Assembly: GCA_965213645.1 (NCBI GenBank)
Contig: CBDBZX010000002.1
Span: 1-64,000 of the forward strand
Length of the DNA: 64,000 nt
Direction of reading: 5' to 3'
Origin: CBDBZX01 sp965213645
Lineage (GTDB): Bacteria; Deinococcota; Deinococci; Deinococcales; Trueperaceae
Below, piece by piece: positions 52,830 to 61,124 of this stretch. The first letter of the stretch is position 1. Each line of letters begins with the position of its first letter. The notes beneath the pieces were generated by a model, which worked only from the letters and a program-made list of their open reading frames with translations, was not told the origin of the DNA and made no database searches. Made by a program: the position numbers and the translations under genes.

Positions 52830-53537
52830 ATGATCAAAATCGAAACGACAGAGCGCTGGCACGACACTTTTCCCGGTGGGCGTGTCGGTGTGTTGCTGAT
52901 AGGGAATGTGGATAATTCGGAGCGTATAACTCCCTTGGACACACGGAAAAGAGAGGTTGAGTCGAGGTTGCGCGAGAGGTTTGCGGGCTTCTCTAGGGAC
53001 GATTTTTTGGAGCTAGAGGTCTTGAAGGCGTACCGCGACTACTACAAGAGGTTCGGCAACACCTATCACGTGCAGGGTCAGCTCGAGTCCGTCGTCCACA
53101 GAGGAAAATCGCTTCCCAACGTGAGCCCGCTCGTTGACGCCAACTTCGTCGCCGAATTAGAAACCCTCGTCTTGACGGCGGGGCACGACGCGGACCTGTT
53201 GGCATCACCTCTCACTATCGACGCTTCACAGGGCGACGAAGCCTTCACGCAGATGAACGGTAAGGAGAGACAACTCAGACCGGACGACATGATGATGGTT
53301 GACGCAAAAGGTATCGTCTGCACGATTCTTTACGGGCAAGATAAGCGTACGCCGATCTCTCCGAAAACGCGGCGGGTGCTCTACGCCGCGTATGCGCCAA
53401 ATGGTGTATCAGAAGGCGCGGTGAGGGAGCAGCTCGAGACCATCCGCACCAACGTCCTTCTCTTCGCGCCGGACGCTCGAGTTGACTTGCTCGATGTCTA
53501 TACCGCACAAAAAACCGCGAGAGGTTCGAGTGTTTAG
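52830..53537 (+). CDS. B3/B4 (PheRS beta-like) domain protein
   Basis: A 235-residue stand-alone B3/B4 domain protein. VLKAYRDYYKRFGNTYHVQG and SLPNVSPLVDANFVAELETL are the family blocks shared with the editing/tRNA-binding B3/B4 domain of phenylalanyl-tRNA synthetase. Possibly trans-editing of mischarged tRNA; not proven. Start ATG 52830 with AAGGAG 8 nt upstream. Overlaps the LysE gene by 8 nt. Confidence 0.88.
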   Translation: MIKIETTERWHDTFPGGRVGVLLIGNVDNSERITPLDTRKREVESRLRERFAGFSRDDFLELEVLKAYRDYYKRFGNTYHVQGQLESVVHRGKSLPNVSPLVDANFVAELETLVLTAGHDADLLASPLTIDASQGDEAFTQMNGKERQLRPDDMMMVDAKGIVCTILYGQDKRTPISPKTRRVLYAAYAPNGVSEGAVREQLETIRTNVLLFAPDARVDLLDVYTAQKTARGSSV

Positions 53538-54144
53538 TACCGAGTTTCTACTCACCTCTTTTATCATCGTCCTCATCCCCGGTACAGGCGTCATTTATAC
53601 CGTTTCAACCGGACTCTTTCAGGGACGAGCCTCGAGCCTCGCCGCCGCACTCGGTTGCACGGCGGGCATCCTCCCGCACCTCTTAGCGAGCATCTTAGGG
53701 CTCTCCTTTATCCTTCACATGAGCGCGGTGGTCTTTCAGGGAATCAAATTCATGGGCGTCCTCTATCTGCTTTACCTCGCGTGGGTGATGTGGCGCGATA
53801 CGGGTGGGCTGAGTTTTGGTTCGGCGTCCCCTCGACAAAACGCTCTGCGCGTCGCGGGTAAAGCTGTTTTGCTCAACCTCTTGAATCCTAAACTGACAAT
53901 TTTCTTCTTCGCGTTTCTGCCGCTTTTTATCTCGCCCGACACCTCATCACCTATCGCCGAGATGGTCATACTGAGCGTCGTATTCATGGCGCTTACCCTG
54001 ATTGTCTTCGTTTTGTACGGCGTGTTGGCGAGCAGCGTTCGCAAGTACGTTGTGAATTCGCCCAGCGTTGTTTTGTGGTTCAGGCGCTCGTTTGCGGTGG
54101 CGTTTGCAGGGCTCGGGGTTAAGCTGGCGTTGACTGACCAGTAA
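53530..54144 (+). CDS. LysE-family amino-acid/homoserine exporter
   Basis: A 204-residue membrane protein of the RhtB/LysE type with about six helices. TSFIIVLIPGTGVIYTVSTG is the conserved first helix with PGP-like motif (PGTG), and GKAVLLNLLNPKLTIFFFAF the NPK loop. Starts at GTG 53530 with GAGAGGT 4 nt upstream and overlaps the previous stop. Exported substrate unknown. Confidence 0.9.
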   Translation: MFSTEFLLTSFIIVLIPGTGVIYTVSTGLFQGRASSLAAALGCTAGILPHLLASILGLSFILHMSAVVFQGIKFMGVLYLLYLAWVMWRDTGGLSFGSASPRQNALRVAGKAVLLNLLNPKLTIFFFAFLPLFISPDTSSPIAEMVILSVVFMALTLIVFVLYGVLASSVRKYVVNSPSVVLWFRRSFAVAFAGLGVKLALTDQ

Positions 54145-54216
54145 CCTTTTGGGACGATTTCAAACCTCACAATTTTCAAACCTCATAGTTGAGGTCTACA
54201 ACTCGAGCCTTCTGCC

Positions 54217-54711
54217 TCACTCGATTTTATGGCTGCGCCGCTCGAGCAAGACCGTATCCCGCCATACCCCACCGAGCTGCGCAATCCTCTCGCGCACCCC
54301 GACCTCTCTAAAGCCGCACCGCTTGTGCAGCGCGATGCTCCCCGCGTTCTCCCTTAATGTCACCGCTTGCAGCGTCCATAAACCCAACTGCTCGGATTCT
54401 TCGACTAACGCCTTTAGAAGTGCTTTACCCACGCCCTGACCTCTCGCCGCCGATGCGATATAGATACTCACCTCGGCAACACCCGCGTAAGCTGGACGTG
54501 CTGACACCGGATTAAGCGCCGCCCAGCCGACAGTCTTTTCGTCCAACTTGGCGAGCAGCCGTGCATCAGAGAGGTGCGCCGTGTCCCACCTCTCCCAAGT
54601 AGGCACGCGAGTTTCAAACGTCGCTTGTTTTGTCGCGATGCCCTCTTGATAGATTTCGCTGACCCTGGTCCAATCACCGGGCTGCATAGATGTAATGATG
54701 AATTCAGACAT
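54217..54711 (-). CDS. GNAT acetyltransferase, phosphinothricin/methionine-sulfoximine N-acetyltransferase-like
   Basis: A 164-residue GNAT. ASAARGQGVGKALLKALVEE is the acetyl-CoA P-loop; the opening (MQPGDWTRVSEIYQEGIATK then QATFETRVPTWERW) and GWAALNPVSARPAYAGVAEV are typical of the Pat/Bar/MddA branch. It should acetylate an amino-acid analogue or amine. ATG 54711 is preceded at 6 nt by TAAAAT (leaderless pattern). Confidence 0.9.
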   Translation of the reverse strand: MSEFIITSMQPGDWTRVSEIYQEGIATKQATFETRVPTWERWDTAHLSDARLLAKLDEKTVGWAALNPVSARPAYAGVAEVSIYIASAARGQGVGKALLKALVEESEQLGLWTLQAVTLRENAGSIALHKRCGFREVGVRERIAQLGGVWRDTVLLERRSHKIE

Positions 54712-54756
54712 CACCCGATTTTACGACCTGTTGAGGTGCCGGGTTAGAGTAACGGT

Positions 54757-55938
54757 GTGTCTCAACTCAGCCAACGGGCGCTCGAGCGCCGCCTAAAACG
54801 CCACCTTCTTAAAGCTGAGCAGCGTTTTTTGGCGGTGTGTGCGCCTGGCTTTGAACCTTATTTAGAGGAAGAGGTCAGGGCGCTACCCGAGGTTAAAGAG
54901 GCTGAGAGCGTGCGCGGCGGGGTTCAGTTCAGCGGACCTCTTGACACGGTGTACCACGCCAACTTGCATCTCCGCACGGCGCACCGCGTCCTCTTACGGA
55001 TTGACGACTTTTTGGCGCAGTCTTACCCGGTTCTCTTCGACCGAACGAAGCGTATTTCGTGGGAACTGTACCTGGGCTTTGCGGAAACACTGAGTATCAA
55101 CGTGAGTGCGAAGAGGTCACGGTTGCGGCATCACAAGAACATTGCGGCGACGCTTTATGAGGCAATTTCGACCTCTTTGGAACCGTTAGGATTGAAACCC
55201 GAGTTGGACGATGGAGCAGACCTCGAGCTATTCATCCGCATGTTTAGAGACCGCTGCACGCTGAGCATTAATACAAGCGGCGAACATCTGCATAAACGCG
55301 GCTACCGCTTAAACGTCAACGAAGCCCCACTACGCGAAACGCTGGCGGCGAGCATTTTAAAAGCGAGTCACGCAGAGGATGCAGGCGTCATCCTCGACCC
55401 GATGTGCGGCACGGGAACGTTTCTCATCGAAGCGGCGCTGATGAAGCGCAAGCTCGCGCCTGGCTTAAGTCGCGACTTCGCCTTTGAACATTTTCCAAGT
55501 TTTCAGAGGAGTAAATGGGAGAGGTTTCGCTCAGAAGCGCAAACCTCTTCGTTACCCAAAAGTCCTATCAAGCTCATCGGTTGTGATAGCGATGAAAAGG
55601 CGTTGGGCGCGGCGAGAGCAAATGCTGAACGCGCAGGTGTTTTAGAGGATATTGACCTCTTTCAGGCAGACGCCCGCACGCTTGACTACGGCACCTTCAA
55701 AGTACAGAACGAGCGAGCTTTGCTCATCACCAACCCACCTTACGGGCGGCGGCTCGGCGGCGAACAAGAGGTGCGAGACCTCTACAGAGCGTTGGGCGAG
55801 CGTCTTCGCCACACTGGAGGTTGGCAGGTTACACTGCTGACGTCTGAGCCGGATTGGTTGGACCTACCGCTGACCTCTTCTCTAAAATTTCGCAACGGCG
55901 GGTTGCTCGTCTCGCTTATGCAGGGGTATCTCGAGTGA
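54757..55938 (+). CDS. THUMP-domain rRNA/tRNA guanine-N2 methyltransferase (RlmL/Trm14-like)
   Basis: A 393-residue enzyme. The N-terminal THUMP region (ESVRGGVQFSGPLDTVYHAN, then LSINVSAKRSRLRH) binds RNA. DPMCGTGTFLIEAALMKRK is SAM motif I, LIGCDSDEKALGAARANAER motif II and LLITNPPYGRRLGGE the catalytic NPPY. Matches single-domain RlmL/TrmN-type enzymes that make m2G. The start is GTG with TAGAGT 6 nt upstream. Confidence 0.93.
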   Translation: MSQLSQRALERRLKRHLLKAEQRFLAVCAPGFEPYLEEEVRALPEVKEAESVRGGVQFSGPLDTVYHANLHLRTAHRVLLRIDDFLAQSYPVLFDRTKRISWELYLGFAETLSINVSAKRSRLRHHKNIAATLYEAISTSLEPLGLKPELDDGADLELFIRMFRDRCTLSINTSGEHLHKRGYRLNVNEAPLRETLAASILKASHAEDAGVILDPMCGTGTFLIEAALMKRKLAPGLSRDFAFEHFPSFQRSKWERFRSEAQTSSLPKSPIKLIGCDSDEKALGAARANAERAGVLEDIDLFQADARTLDYGTFKVQNERALLITNPPYGRRLGGEQEVRDLYRALGERLRHTGGWQVTLLTSEPDWLDLPLTSSLKFRNGGLLVSLMQGYLE

Positions 55939-56057
55939 AGTGCCCGAGTAAAGAACTTTGGTGGGCTCGAGCGGAAAACCCCTCTGCGCCGTGGTTTGTT
56001 ATCAATTTGATGGGCGCTGAAGAGCCTCGATACTCCGAACTTCCTGCATATTTCTAA
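55935..56057 (+). CDS. Possible 40-residue coupled microprotein
   Basis: A GTG at 55935 overlaps the methyltransferase stop (GTGA) and opens a 40-codon frame, MKCPSKELWWARAENPSAPW continuing to EEPRYSELPAYF. The composition looks protein-like with four Trp/Tyr-rich patches, and the overlap style matches real coupled genes here. No homologue is known to me. Confidence 0.38.
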   Translation: MKCPSKELWWARAENPSAPWFVINLMGAEEPRYSELPAYF

Positions 56058-56095
56058 CGGCTAAAAGCGTATACCACATTCTGCGCCATGAGCCC

Positions 56096-56125
56096 TTTAC
56101 TAAGAACGCATGAAGGGTATATAAT
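56096..56125 (+). promoter_or_regulatory. Probable promoter of the ribosomal protein S1 gene
   Basis: TTTACT (56096-56101) and TATAAT (56120-56125) with an 18-nt spacer. The resulting leader is about 150 nt, long enough for autogenous control as is usual for S1. The 55939-56283 gap otherwise contains only the possible microprotein. Confidence 0.6.
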
Positions 56126-56283
56126 AAAAGGTATTCACCTGGGCGAGCCAACACTGTGCTAATCAACGACGCCGGGGCTGGGCAAAGCATCTTCATCTTC
56201 ATCCCGCAAAAATTTGTTTAACCCCCGCTCGAGATTAAAACTAAGTGTTGCTTTTCAACCAGGCAAGGAGGAAACCCCACATA

Positions 56284-58776
56284 ATGGACGATAAATTAAA
56301 CCAGGCTGGAGACACCACCCTAGAAGACGTCTCCACCACCGACCAAGCCACGAGCGACCGTTCTGAACAGACCCCATCTGCGGATGCTGAGCAGGGTGTA
56401 AGCGCGGCAGTGGCCCAAACCGAAACCTCTCAAACCGACGCTACTCAGAACACCTCTAACCAAAATGCAGGTGAGGCCGAAAGCCCGCTCGACGAGACGG
56501 CTGAAGCTGTGACCGGACTTGACGAAGCCGCTGTACAAGATACAGGTGCGCAGGACACAGGGCAAACCGAAGCGGACTCGAGCCAATCTGACCAGCCAAC
56601 TACCGGCAGCGTTCGGATAACGGGTGGCGCTGCAGACGACGCCGCCCCACAAGCCTCAGTGGACGCCTCGACAGCGGATTCAGCAGTAGTAGATGGAGGC
56701 GCAGCTCAAGCAACCTCTGAGACGCCTGCGGACGTTTCTGACGCCGCTACCCAAGTGGCGAGTGCACAGAATGACGCGGACGACAGCACCATTTCAGACG
56801 ACAGCGCTTCAGATAACGACGACAGCGGTAACAACATGACGATGGAAGAGGTTATGGCAGCCTCGGACGAGCAACTCGCTCGTAAACCCATCCATAGAGG
56901 CACGCTCACCAACGGCACCGTCATTATGTTGTCGCAAGACGGCCTCGTCGTGGACGTCGGCGCGAAAATTGAAGGGTTAGTCCCTTACAATCAGCTCTTC
57001 GAATTCGAAGCCAACGCCGAAGAAGCCGCCAAGTACTTCAAACCCGGTGACGAGCTGCAAGTCTACGCCATCCGCGTAGACATCCCGAACAACACCATTA
57101 TCCTGTCCAAAAAACGCGCCGACCAAGAACGCGCTTGGAACTTGCTGCAAGACATCTACGACAAGTCCATGCCCGTCGAAGTCGAAATCGTTGAAAAGGT
57201 GCGCGGCGGCTTAGTCGCGAACTTAGGCGTTCGCGCGTTCTTGCCCGCGAGCCAAGTGGACGTGCGCCGCGTCAACGATCTACAGCCCTACGTCGGCAAT
57301 CGGCTCAAAGTGCGCATCATCGAACTCAACCGCAAGCGCAACCGCGTTATTATTTCGCGCCGCAGCATCATCGAAGAAGAGGTCGCGGGGCAGAAAGAGG
57401 AGACGCTTCGTAGGCTCGAGCCCGGTGCGAAGCTCGAGGGCGAAGTCGTCGAGATCACCGACTTCGGCGCGTTCGTGAACTTAGGCGGCATCGACGGCCT
57501 CGTTCATCGTAGCGAAATCTCCTATGGACGCTTCAACCACCCCAAAGAGGTCTTAGAGGTCGGTCAAAAGGTCAAGGTCGAAGTCTTAGACATGGACCTA
57601 GAGCGCGAGCGCATCAACTTGTCCATGAAGTCCCTGCGCGCCGACCCCTGGGAGAACGTGCTGGCGAACTACAGTATCGGCCAAAAGGTCGAGGGTAAGG
57701 TCACGAACCTCACCCCGTTCGGCGCATTTGTCGAAATCGAAGCAGGCTTAGAAGGGCTTATCCACGTTTCCGAGATGAGCTGGACGAAGCGCATCCGCCA
57801 TCCGAAAGAGGTCTTGGAAGAGGGTGAAGACGTCGAGGCGATGATCCTCAAAATAGACGTCGCCCAGCAGCGCATCTCTTTGGGTCTGCGCCAAACGCAG
57901 CCCGACCCCTGGAGCAGCCTCCCTGACCGCTTCCCGCCCGGCACCGAAATCACCGGACCGATTACGGGCATGACCGAATTCGGCGTCTTCATGGAGATCG
58001 AAGAGGGCATCGAAGGTTTGGTCCACATTAGCGAGCTGGCGCATGAGCACATCGACGACGTCTCGCAGCACTTCAACCGGGGCGATGAAATCACCGCTGT
58101 CATTCTCAACATCGACCCCATCGAGCAACGCGCCAGCTTGTCGCGTAAACGCCTCCTCCCCTTCTCCGCTGGCGACGACATGGGCATGGGCGCTCCCTCA
58201 GGCGCACCATCGAACCGTGGCGGACGCAAAGGACGCCGGGGTGGACGCCGCAGCCAGGGTATCGACTACGATTACTCCTACGCGGCCACCGACTCGGGCG
58301 CGAAGACCACTACCAAGTTAGGTGACGTTTACGCTGACCTCTTTGCGCAGTTTGGCTTAGGGGATACGGGCGGCTCTGAGGAGCAGAAGAGCGAGGAAGG
58401 CCCGCAAGCGCAAGAGCAGACCTCTATGCCCGACACGCAGCCGAGCAGCGAACCCTTGACCGCTGAGGTTGAAGAGGTTGCTGAAGTTAATGAGCAGGAG
58501 CTTGAAGACCAGGTTCCCGCGCAAACTGACGCCCAAGAGACCGAAGCGCAAGAGCCCGCGCAACAGGCCGACGCACAACCTCAGGCTGAGCAGACCGCGC
58601 AGCAAGAGCAGACCTCTTCAAACGAACAAGAAGAGGATTCTGAAAACGCGATTGACGCCGCCGAAGCTGCTGCGATGCTGACCGCTGCGTTCCGTCAGGG
58701 ACGGCGTCCGGCGCAGCAAGAGGAGCAGGGCGAGGCTCAGGAGCAAGAGGCTGAGAAGGAGACTTCTGAAGCTTAG
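56284..58776 (+). CDS. rpsA: Ribosomal protein S1 with long acidic extensions
   Basis: An 830-residue S1 protein. Residues about 1-185 are acidic, Thr/Gln/Asp-rich and disordered. Five S1 (OB) repeats then follow, for example EGEVVEITDFGAFVNLGGID, EGKVTNLTPFGAFVEIEAGL and TGPITGMTEFGVFMEIEEGI. A Gly/Arg-rich patch (SNRGGRKGRRGGRRSQG), a helical motif (LGDVYADLFAQFGLGD) and a Glu/Gln-rich tail close it. The start is ATG 56284, 12 nt after AGGAGG; an upstream frame to 56245 is non-conserved. S1 captures mRNA on the 30S subunit. The extensions are far longer than in E. coli S1 (six repeats, no such tails). Confidence 0.92.
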   Translation: MDDKLNQAGDTTLEDVSTTDQATSDRSEQTPSADAEQGVSAAVAQTETSQTDATQNTSNQNAGEAESPLDETAEAVTGLDEAAVQDTGAQDTGQTEADSSQSDQPTTGSVRITGGAADDAAPQASVDASTADSAVVDGGAAQATSETPADVSDAATQVASAQNDADDSTISDDSASDNDDSGNNMTMEEVMAASDEQLARKPIHRGTLTNGTVIMLSQDGLVVDVGAKIEGLVPYNQLFEFEANAEEAAKYFKPGDELQVYAIRVDIPNNTIILSKKRADQERAWNLLQDIYDKSMPVEVEIVEKVRGGLVANLGVRAFLPASQVDVRRVNDLQPYVGNRLKVRIIELNRKRNRVIISRRSIIEEEVAGQKEETLRRLEPGAKLEGEVVEITDFGAFVNLGGIDGLVHRSEISYGRFNHPKEVLEVGQKVKVEVLDMDLERERINLSMKSLRADPWENVLANYSIGQKVEGKVTNLTPFGAFVEIEAGLEGLIHVSEMSWTKRIRHPKEVLEEGEDVEAMILKIDVAQQRISLGLRQTQPDPWSSLPDRFPPGTEITGPITGMTEFGVFMEIEEGIEGLVHISELAHEHIDDVSQHFNRGDEITAVILNIDPIEQRASLSRKRLLPFSAGDDMGMGAPSGAPSNRGGRKGRRGGRRSQGIDYDYSYAATDSGAKTTTKLGDVYADLFAQFGLGDTGGSEEQKSEEGPQAQEQTSMPDTQPSSEPLTAEVEEVAEVNEQELEDQVPAQTDAQETEAQEPAQQADAQPQAEQTAQQEQTSSNEQEEDSENAIDAAEAAAMLTAAFRQGRRPAQQEEQGEAQEQEAEKETSEA

Positions 58777-58800
58777 GCTTTAACGAAAAAGTTTAGATGA

Positions 58801-58833
58801 GAAGCCCCTGGCTCGAGCCAGGGGCTTCCTTTT
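58801..58833 (+). terminator. Terminator of rpsA centred on CTCGAG
   Basis: 58801-58828 is a perfect 28-bp palindrome, GAAGCCCCTGG then CTCGAG then CCAGGGGCTTC, followed by CTTTT. It lies 25 nt after the S1 stop. The central CTCGAG is the window-wide overrepresented word. Confidence 0.85.
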
Positions 58834-58874
58834 CGCTGGGGAAAAATTTTAGCTACTTGGGATGTCAAAGTCTT

Positions 58875-59318
58875 CTAAGGATTGCGTATCTTCGCTCTTA
58901 TCGCTGACTCTACTGATTTCTTTAAGGCAGAGTCCTTATGACAGTCATCAATAAAAACAGTGATTTCGTTGGCTCGAGAAATAGCCCGTTCTGCATCAGC
59001 CAGAAAAAAAGTGGGCAACATAGGAATGTCGTAATCTGCATTCTTTCTACGCTCGTGTAAGCCGGACAGTTTATTTGATATTATCCTCGCTCTTTTACCC
59101 CCATGCTCAAGATACTGCTTGACTAGATGATGGGTGTTTCCCCTGCGCAAATTCTTGAAGCCCATGCCTTCTAATAGGTCTCGAACATCTAAGAAAGAAG
59201 CATAGTAAGCGCGGCCTACTGCCGTTCTAAAATCAGCCTCGGTCGGTTCGTTTGATAAATCGGCTGGATCAAAGTCAATTAGAAACTCTGCCGTTACCAG
59301 AAAATCTGTCGGCTTCAT
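58875..59318 (-). CDS. HEPN-domain protein
   Basis: A 147-residue helical protein. FRTAVGRAYYASFLDVRDLL is the HEPN N-terminal helix signature, and LHERRKNADYDIPMLP carries the Arg...AspTyr motif of HEPN nucleases and their relatives. Probably an RNase or its structural homologue, third in a compact three-gene operon (60551 to 58875). AT-rich. Confidence 0.75.
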   Translation of the reverse strand: MKPTDFLVTAEFLIDFDPADLSNEPTEADFRTAVGRAYYASFLDVRDLLEGMGFKNLRRGNTHHLVKQYLEHGGKRARIISNKLSGLHERRKNADYDIPMLPTFFLADAERAISRANEITVFIDDCHKDSALKKSVESAIRAKIRNP

Positions 59319-59322
59319 TCAG

Positions 59323-59865
59323 TTACTTAGAAAACTTGTAGTCTATTCTTATCTGTTGCCCCTCTACAACAGATGTCCCCTCTACCCACTCATCAAGTAG
59401 GTCGTTCTCGCCCTGTGTTAAAGTTTTCAAGTCAGCATTGACGATTACGTATAGCTCAATCCAATTACTGATTACCGTGTCATTTTTCAATACGCCACGT
59501 ATTTCAATTGGATTCGGAATATGCTTTGTTATCAACTCAATGGCTAAATCGAAAGCCTCGCCCAAACTATTTTTTTGTATAAAAACTTTAGCTTCAGATT
59601 CTATACTTTGCTTAAAGATGGGTGTTGCTATTTTTGTTTCTTCGAGTTCAGAGGCTGAAGTACGCATCTGCCATACACCTAAAGGAGAAGAAATAGAATC
59701 TATCGCGGCATTTTCTTCATGCGAAGGTGAGGATACGAGAAGCGTCCGCAGTGAAGCTGCAGTAGGCGTATGCCAGCTTTGGAGTATGCCACTCCCTTTC
59801 GACTCGTTATGACGAAAGTCAGGCAAGTGTTGCTTTCTTTTGAATTCATAGTTGGATGCATTCAT
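59323..59865 (-). CDS. Hypothetical protein, middle gene of HEPN operon
   Basis: A 180-residue protein that I do not recognise. The first 80 residues are polar and probably flexible. Then helix AKVFIQKNSLGEAFDLAIEL and an alpha/beta C-terminus (WIELYVIVNADLKTLTQGEN, then GQQIRIDYKFSK). Start overlaps the upstream stop (ATGA) and its own stop is 4 nt from the HEPN start, so all three are co-translated. Could be the antitoxin or sensor. Confidence 0.7.
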   Translation of the reverse strand: MNASNYEFKRKQHLPDFRHNESKGSGILQSWHTPTAASLRTLLVSSPSHEENAAIDSISSPLGVWQMRTSASELEETKIATPIFKQSIESEAKVFIQKNSLGEAFDLAIELITKHIPNPIEIRGVLKNDTVISNWIELYVIVNADLKTLTQGENDLLDEWVEGTSVVEGQQIRIDYKFSK

Positions 59866-60551
59866 TTTTCAACTCCTCCTACCTCGACATGCCGCAACCT
59901 AAACTCATCGAGCATCTTAGACAATCCCTTATGTTTTTTAAGTGCTCGTTCAACAGTACGCTGAAGCTCTAAGAGGTCTCCGTAATCCATAGCAATAAAG
60001 AAATTTTCACGTTCTTCATTACTGCTATCACTGTGAATACGCAGAGAGTGAATAATTACAGCAGCGGTGGGAGTCATGTTGGATTCATCATTAGGAAAAA
60101 CACTTCTCATATCCGAGATTATCTCTGAAGAGATAAATGTGCGCTCATTCTGCAGCATCAAACGAGTAGCTTTGGCACTCACGCCTAACGAGTCCTCTGC
60201 CTCGAGGATTTGTAAAGCAAATCGCTCAAGTTCAGTGGATTTTTCTTGGTCTAGCTCCTCGGTTACATCTTCGTTTACATCTCGCAAGGCTTCGATAAAA
60301 TCTTTAGCAATCATTGCATTATTTTCTTCAGCGCTTAAAGTGTGAAAACTAAAAAAGAAAATTATAAGGCTACTTATCCACTCTGAAGAATGCTGCGGAA
60401 ATTTTTCTCTCAGGTATTTTTCATAATCGTTGATTCCAATACTTGGCTTAACTTCACGCATAGCATCTAACAAAGCTGTCCATTCAGAAGAAGGAAGCTC
60501 AAGAAGCTTTACAACAGTATCTCGAAATCGAGGCGGTATAGTTATTGCCAT
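59862..60551 (-). CDS. Hypothetical helical protein, first gene of HEPN operon
   Basis: A 229-residue mostly helical acidic protein, starting MAITIPPRFRDTVVKLLELP. Residues 100-225 contain ELDQEKSTELERFALQILEA and a C-terminal basic stretch LQRTVERALKKHKGLSKMLD. No known domain is evident. First in an AT-rich three-gene operon with a HEPN protein at the end, which suggests a toxin-antitoxin or defence module. Confidence 0.7.
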   Translation of the reverse strand: MAITIPPRFRDTVVKLLELPSSEWTALLDAMREVKPSIGINDYEKYLREKFPQHSSEWISSLIIFFFSFHTLSAEENNAMIAKDFIEALRDVNEDVTEELDQEKSTELERFALQILEAEDSLGVSAKATRLMLQNERTFISSEIISDMRSVFPNDESNMTPTAAVIIHSLRIHSDSSNEERENFFIAMDYGDLLELQRTVERALKKHKGLSKMLDEFRLRHVEVGGVEK

Positions 60552-60661
60552 AAGCGTACTATTTCATCTCCTCTATAAAAAGATAACCCCCCGTAGGAGG
60601 ACAGGGTGTTCATTGTACCTCATTGCAAGTTTAGACAGCCTTAACCAATTACAGTCGATCC

Positions 60662-61003
60662 TTATCTCATCCGTTCACCAGCATAAGGATCAAAGCTCAA
60701 AGACGATAATGCCTCTGCTAAGTCAGCCTGGTAGTCCTCATTCTCGCTTTCAATGGCGTCCAGTACTACATTCCTCAACCTCGCAAAAGAAGCGCGGTAT
60801 TGGAGCAAGGCATCTTCATCGTTAAACGCAACCATCCAGGACCAGCGCGGACGTAAGAAGAAGTGCTTGAGGGAAAAGCGGGGTTGCTCAAGCGAGTCAT
60901 AAGCAAGACATGTCAGCAGATGCTTCATCTCATCCGAAAGCGAATCCCAATCCTCTTCGACGAGTACAGCTAACCTCTCAGCTCTCTGTGCAAGCTGATA
61001 CAA
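60662..61003 (-). CDS. Hypothetical protein, 5' end uncertain
   Basis: 113 residues from a TTG start at 61003. The frame is open further upstream (residues ...LASPHSAKPPY preceding YQLAQRAERLAVL) to a stop near 61083, but no ATG or GTG exists there. An excellent ribosome site, AAGGAGGT, lies at about 61084-61091 in front of a GTG in a different frame. Either a frameshift near the 5' end or an unusual start. Acidic, helical, no known domain. Adjacent to the IS element. Confidence 0.5.
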   Translation of the reverse strand: MYQLAQRAERLAVLVEEDWDSLSDEMKHLLTCLAYDSLEQPRFSLKHFFLRPRWSWMVAFNDEDALLQYRASFARLRNVVLDAIESENEDYQADLAEALSSLSFDPYAGERMR

Positions 61004-61124
61004 GTACGGAGGTTTCGCAGAATGAGGCGAGGCGAGTTGTTTAACCTGTTTCGGTTGGAGTAGAAGCGGCGCGTGCTCACTCTAACCTCCTTTCGGTAAA
61101 GCTATTCTACAGGGCTTGTCAAGT

